From Nitrospira sp. (GTDB taxonomy: Bacteria; Nitrospirota; Nitrospiria; Nitrospirales; Nitrospiraceae): a DNA stretch of 7,149 bases. The stretch lies in the NCBI GenBank assembly GCA_030456405.1, contig JAKDNQ010000106.1:1-7149 (forward strand), written 5' to 3'. Made by a program: the position numbers and the translations under genes. The notes under the pieces were generated by a model. It ran no database searches, was not told where the DNA came from, and saw nothing but the letters and a program-made list of their open reading frames with translations. The stretch's first letter is position 1, and every line of letters begins with the position of its first letter. Below are positions 6,044 through 7,149 of this stretch, piece by piece.

Positions 6044-6940
6044 TCATCTGTCCGTGGTCTTGGCGCCGGCCTGTTCACGGCGTGGGCTGATTCCAATTAC
6101 GGCTGGGAGTCCAATATGAGTGGCCACGCTGTCTTCTAACAGGGATATCCAGCTGTGCACGCCTGCCATCTTAGACGTGGCTTCCAGAAGTGAGGGGCTG
6201 ACGGCAACGTCGGAAGAGGATCCTCCATCCATGGCCATGACTTGGCGGAGGGAAGGAAATGTATCCCGCAGACATTCCCCAAGGGCATAGAGTGACGCCG
6301 CCTCCGTGGTCTTTAGGACAAGGAGGTGTCCATCGCCTTGTTCAGCGACAAGGGTTTGATGCGCGCGTTTCCCGGTTTGGCGCACACGGACTTTTCCGGT
6401 CCGGTCGAGGAGCATGAGCGATTGCGCGACTTCTCTATAGGGAACGCGCTGCTCGTCAAAAGTGTCATAGGTTAGGTCCAACACCCGGGCGCGTCGCGAT
6501 GAACGATTCGTCGCCGGCTCTGCCGCAAATAGTCCCAGCCAGGTCGAGTGACGCTTGCTCCCCAACGAACGTCCGTTTCCATAGAGCAGCCCGAGATACG
6601 CATAATTCTCACGGAAGAGCCCGGCATTGAAGACCAGGTCGTGGCCGGTTTGTTCTTGCCACTCTCGAATATCGGGCGGTTCCGAGAGGCCGTGTTGCTG
6701 GTACTGATGCACAGTGAAACGATAGCGGTCGGGATCGATCTCGACAGCGATCAATGGCGCGACATCCGGGCACTGTGTGTGGGGATCCCAGACGGAAATG
6801 GATAAACCGTTTCCGAGTCGATCTCCTGTGAGGGTCTGACCTGTCGTCGTCGGGGGTCCGCCGAGCAAGACGACGATACTACCCAGTAGAGGTAGGGCGA
6901 TTGAAAAGAGAGACCGGTAGAAGCTGTTGTCTTGTACCAT
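6044..6940 (-). CDS. Secreted phosphodiester-glycosidase-like protein (NAGPA domain family)
   Basis: The 298-residue protein begins with a short charged stretch and a hydrophobic segment (about residues 11-28), a likely signal peptide or membrane anchor, so it should act outside the cytoplasm. The rest resembles the NAGPA / phosphodiester glycosidase domain: the FNAGLF motif (104-109, a variant of the usual NGGFF type), a long middle of beta strands, a GDGHLLVLKT strand (202-211) and the family's most conserved loop AMDGGSSSD (236-244). Homologues remove sugars from phosphodiester links (human uncovering enzyme) or act on cell-wall and exopolysaccharide links in bacteria; the substrate here is unknown. 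The gene converges on the antitoxin with 77 bp between, where I see no clear terminator. It has its own promoter (6956-6985) and appears to be a stable chromosomal gene unrelated to defence. Confidence 0.8.
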   Translation of the reverse strand: MVQDNSFYRSLFSIALPLLGSIVVLLGGPPTTTGQTLTGDRLGNGLSISVWDPHTQCPDVAPLIAVEIDPDRYRFTVHQYQQHGLSEPPDIREWQEQTGHDLVFNAGLFRENYAYLGLLYGNGRSLGSKRHSTWLGLFAAEPATNRSSRRARVLDLTYDTFDEQRVPYREVAQSLMLLDRTGKVRVRQTGKRAHQTLVAEQGDGHLLVLKTTEAASLYALGECLRDTFPSLRQVMAMDGGSSSDVAVSPSLLEATSKMAGVHSWISLLEDSVATHIGLPAVIGISPRREQAGAKTTDR

Positions 6941-6955
6941 AGTGTCTCAGGGTCG

Positions 6956-6985
6956 AGTATAGAGGGAGCCTATCTGTAGCGTCAA
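6956..6985 (-). promoter_or_regulatory. Sigma70-type promoter of the phosphodiester-glycosidase-like gene
   Basis: On the minus strand TTGACG (6980-6985) and TATACT (6956-6961) are separated by 18 bases, close to the sigma70 consensus. Transcription would start near 6949, leaving a leader of only about nine bases before ATG 6940, with no clear Shine-Dalgarno sequence. The message may therefore be nearly leaderless. Confidence 0.6.
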
Positions 6986-7054
6986 ATCAGTCGAGGAGGG
7001 AGGGACTCAACGACGGCGTCTTGCGTGGTTTGCGTGGAGAGAACAGAGCTTTCG

Positions 7055-7149
7055 TCAAACGCTTACCGGAGCATGATCGTGCCGGTCAGAGCCTTCGGGT
7101 GGCGGTTCGTTGATCATGCCCCAAAACACACCAAGTTCTTTCACAGCCG
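7055..7149 (-). CDS. Possible 3' end of a further minus-strand gene, function unknown
   Basis: A minus-strand frame enters from the right edge and runs 30 residues to TGA at 7055-7057, with a tail (KELGVFWGMINEPPPEG and then a histidine-rich DRHDHAPVSV) that looks protein-like. I do not recognise the protein. It would lie upstream of and co-oriented with the 6044-6940 gene, 114 bp apart. The fragment is too short to be sure: the plus strand is also open here from ATG 7073 to the edge, although its GGAG sits too close to that ATG to be a good ribosome site. Confidence 0.35.
   Translation of the reverse strand, partial: AVKELGVFWGMINEPPPEGSDRHDHAPVSV

Noticed and set aside
1..7149. CRISPR arrays, tRNA or rRNA genes, transposase or integrase genes, and simple-sequence tracts for phase variation
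   Set aside because: I looked for these on both strands by eye and saw none.

Overview
The window is about 7.1 kb of mid-GC bacterial DNA. Roughly half of it is an intact two-gene restriction-modification (R-M) operon, followed by a toxin-antitoxin (TA) pair, with ordinary chromosomal genes at both edges. The long hairpin repeat at 165-288 resembles, from memory only, a repeat common in Nitrospira genomes. A Nitrospira-type (Nitrospirota) chromosome is therefore my best guess, but no ribosomal or other marker gene here confirms it.

Layout, left to right: the 3' end of a tetratricopeptide-like gene (to 164); a 124-bp imperfect palindromic repeat (165-288); a short leader with a possible extended -10 promoter; a beta-class N6-adenine DNA methyltransferase (mod, 441-2267); an SF2 helicase with a C-terminal PD-(D/E)XK nuclease (res, 2269-4740) that starts one base after mod stops; a 430-bp stretch with no convincing gene, which ends in a second, shorter and inverted copy of the same repeat (5053-5131); a RelE/HigB-type toxin (5171-5515) whose ATG lies seven bases after a TATACT box sitting in a palindrome; an overlapping XRE-type antitoxin with an unusual 60-residue tail (5490-5966); on the minus strand, a secreted phosphodiester-glycosidase-like protein (6044-6940) with its own sigma70-type promoter; and at the right edge the possible 3' end of another minus-strand gene.

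Mod and Res together read as a complete Type III-like R-M system: Mod would recognise and methylate the site, and Res would translocate with ATP and cut DNA whose sites are unmodified. The TA pair next door is autoregulated in typical fashion and may help keep the region.

The least expected structure is that the R-M operon lies between two inverted copies of one hairpin repeat, with the hexamer GACTAG directly abutting the outer end of each copy. The two copies share the same internal mismatch, show compensatory pair changes, and place their G-U wobbles on the same element strand. This could mean a mobile cassette bounded by the repeats, or two independent copies of a folded, possibly transcribed element.
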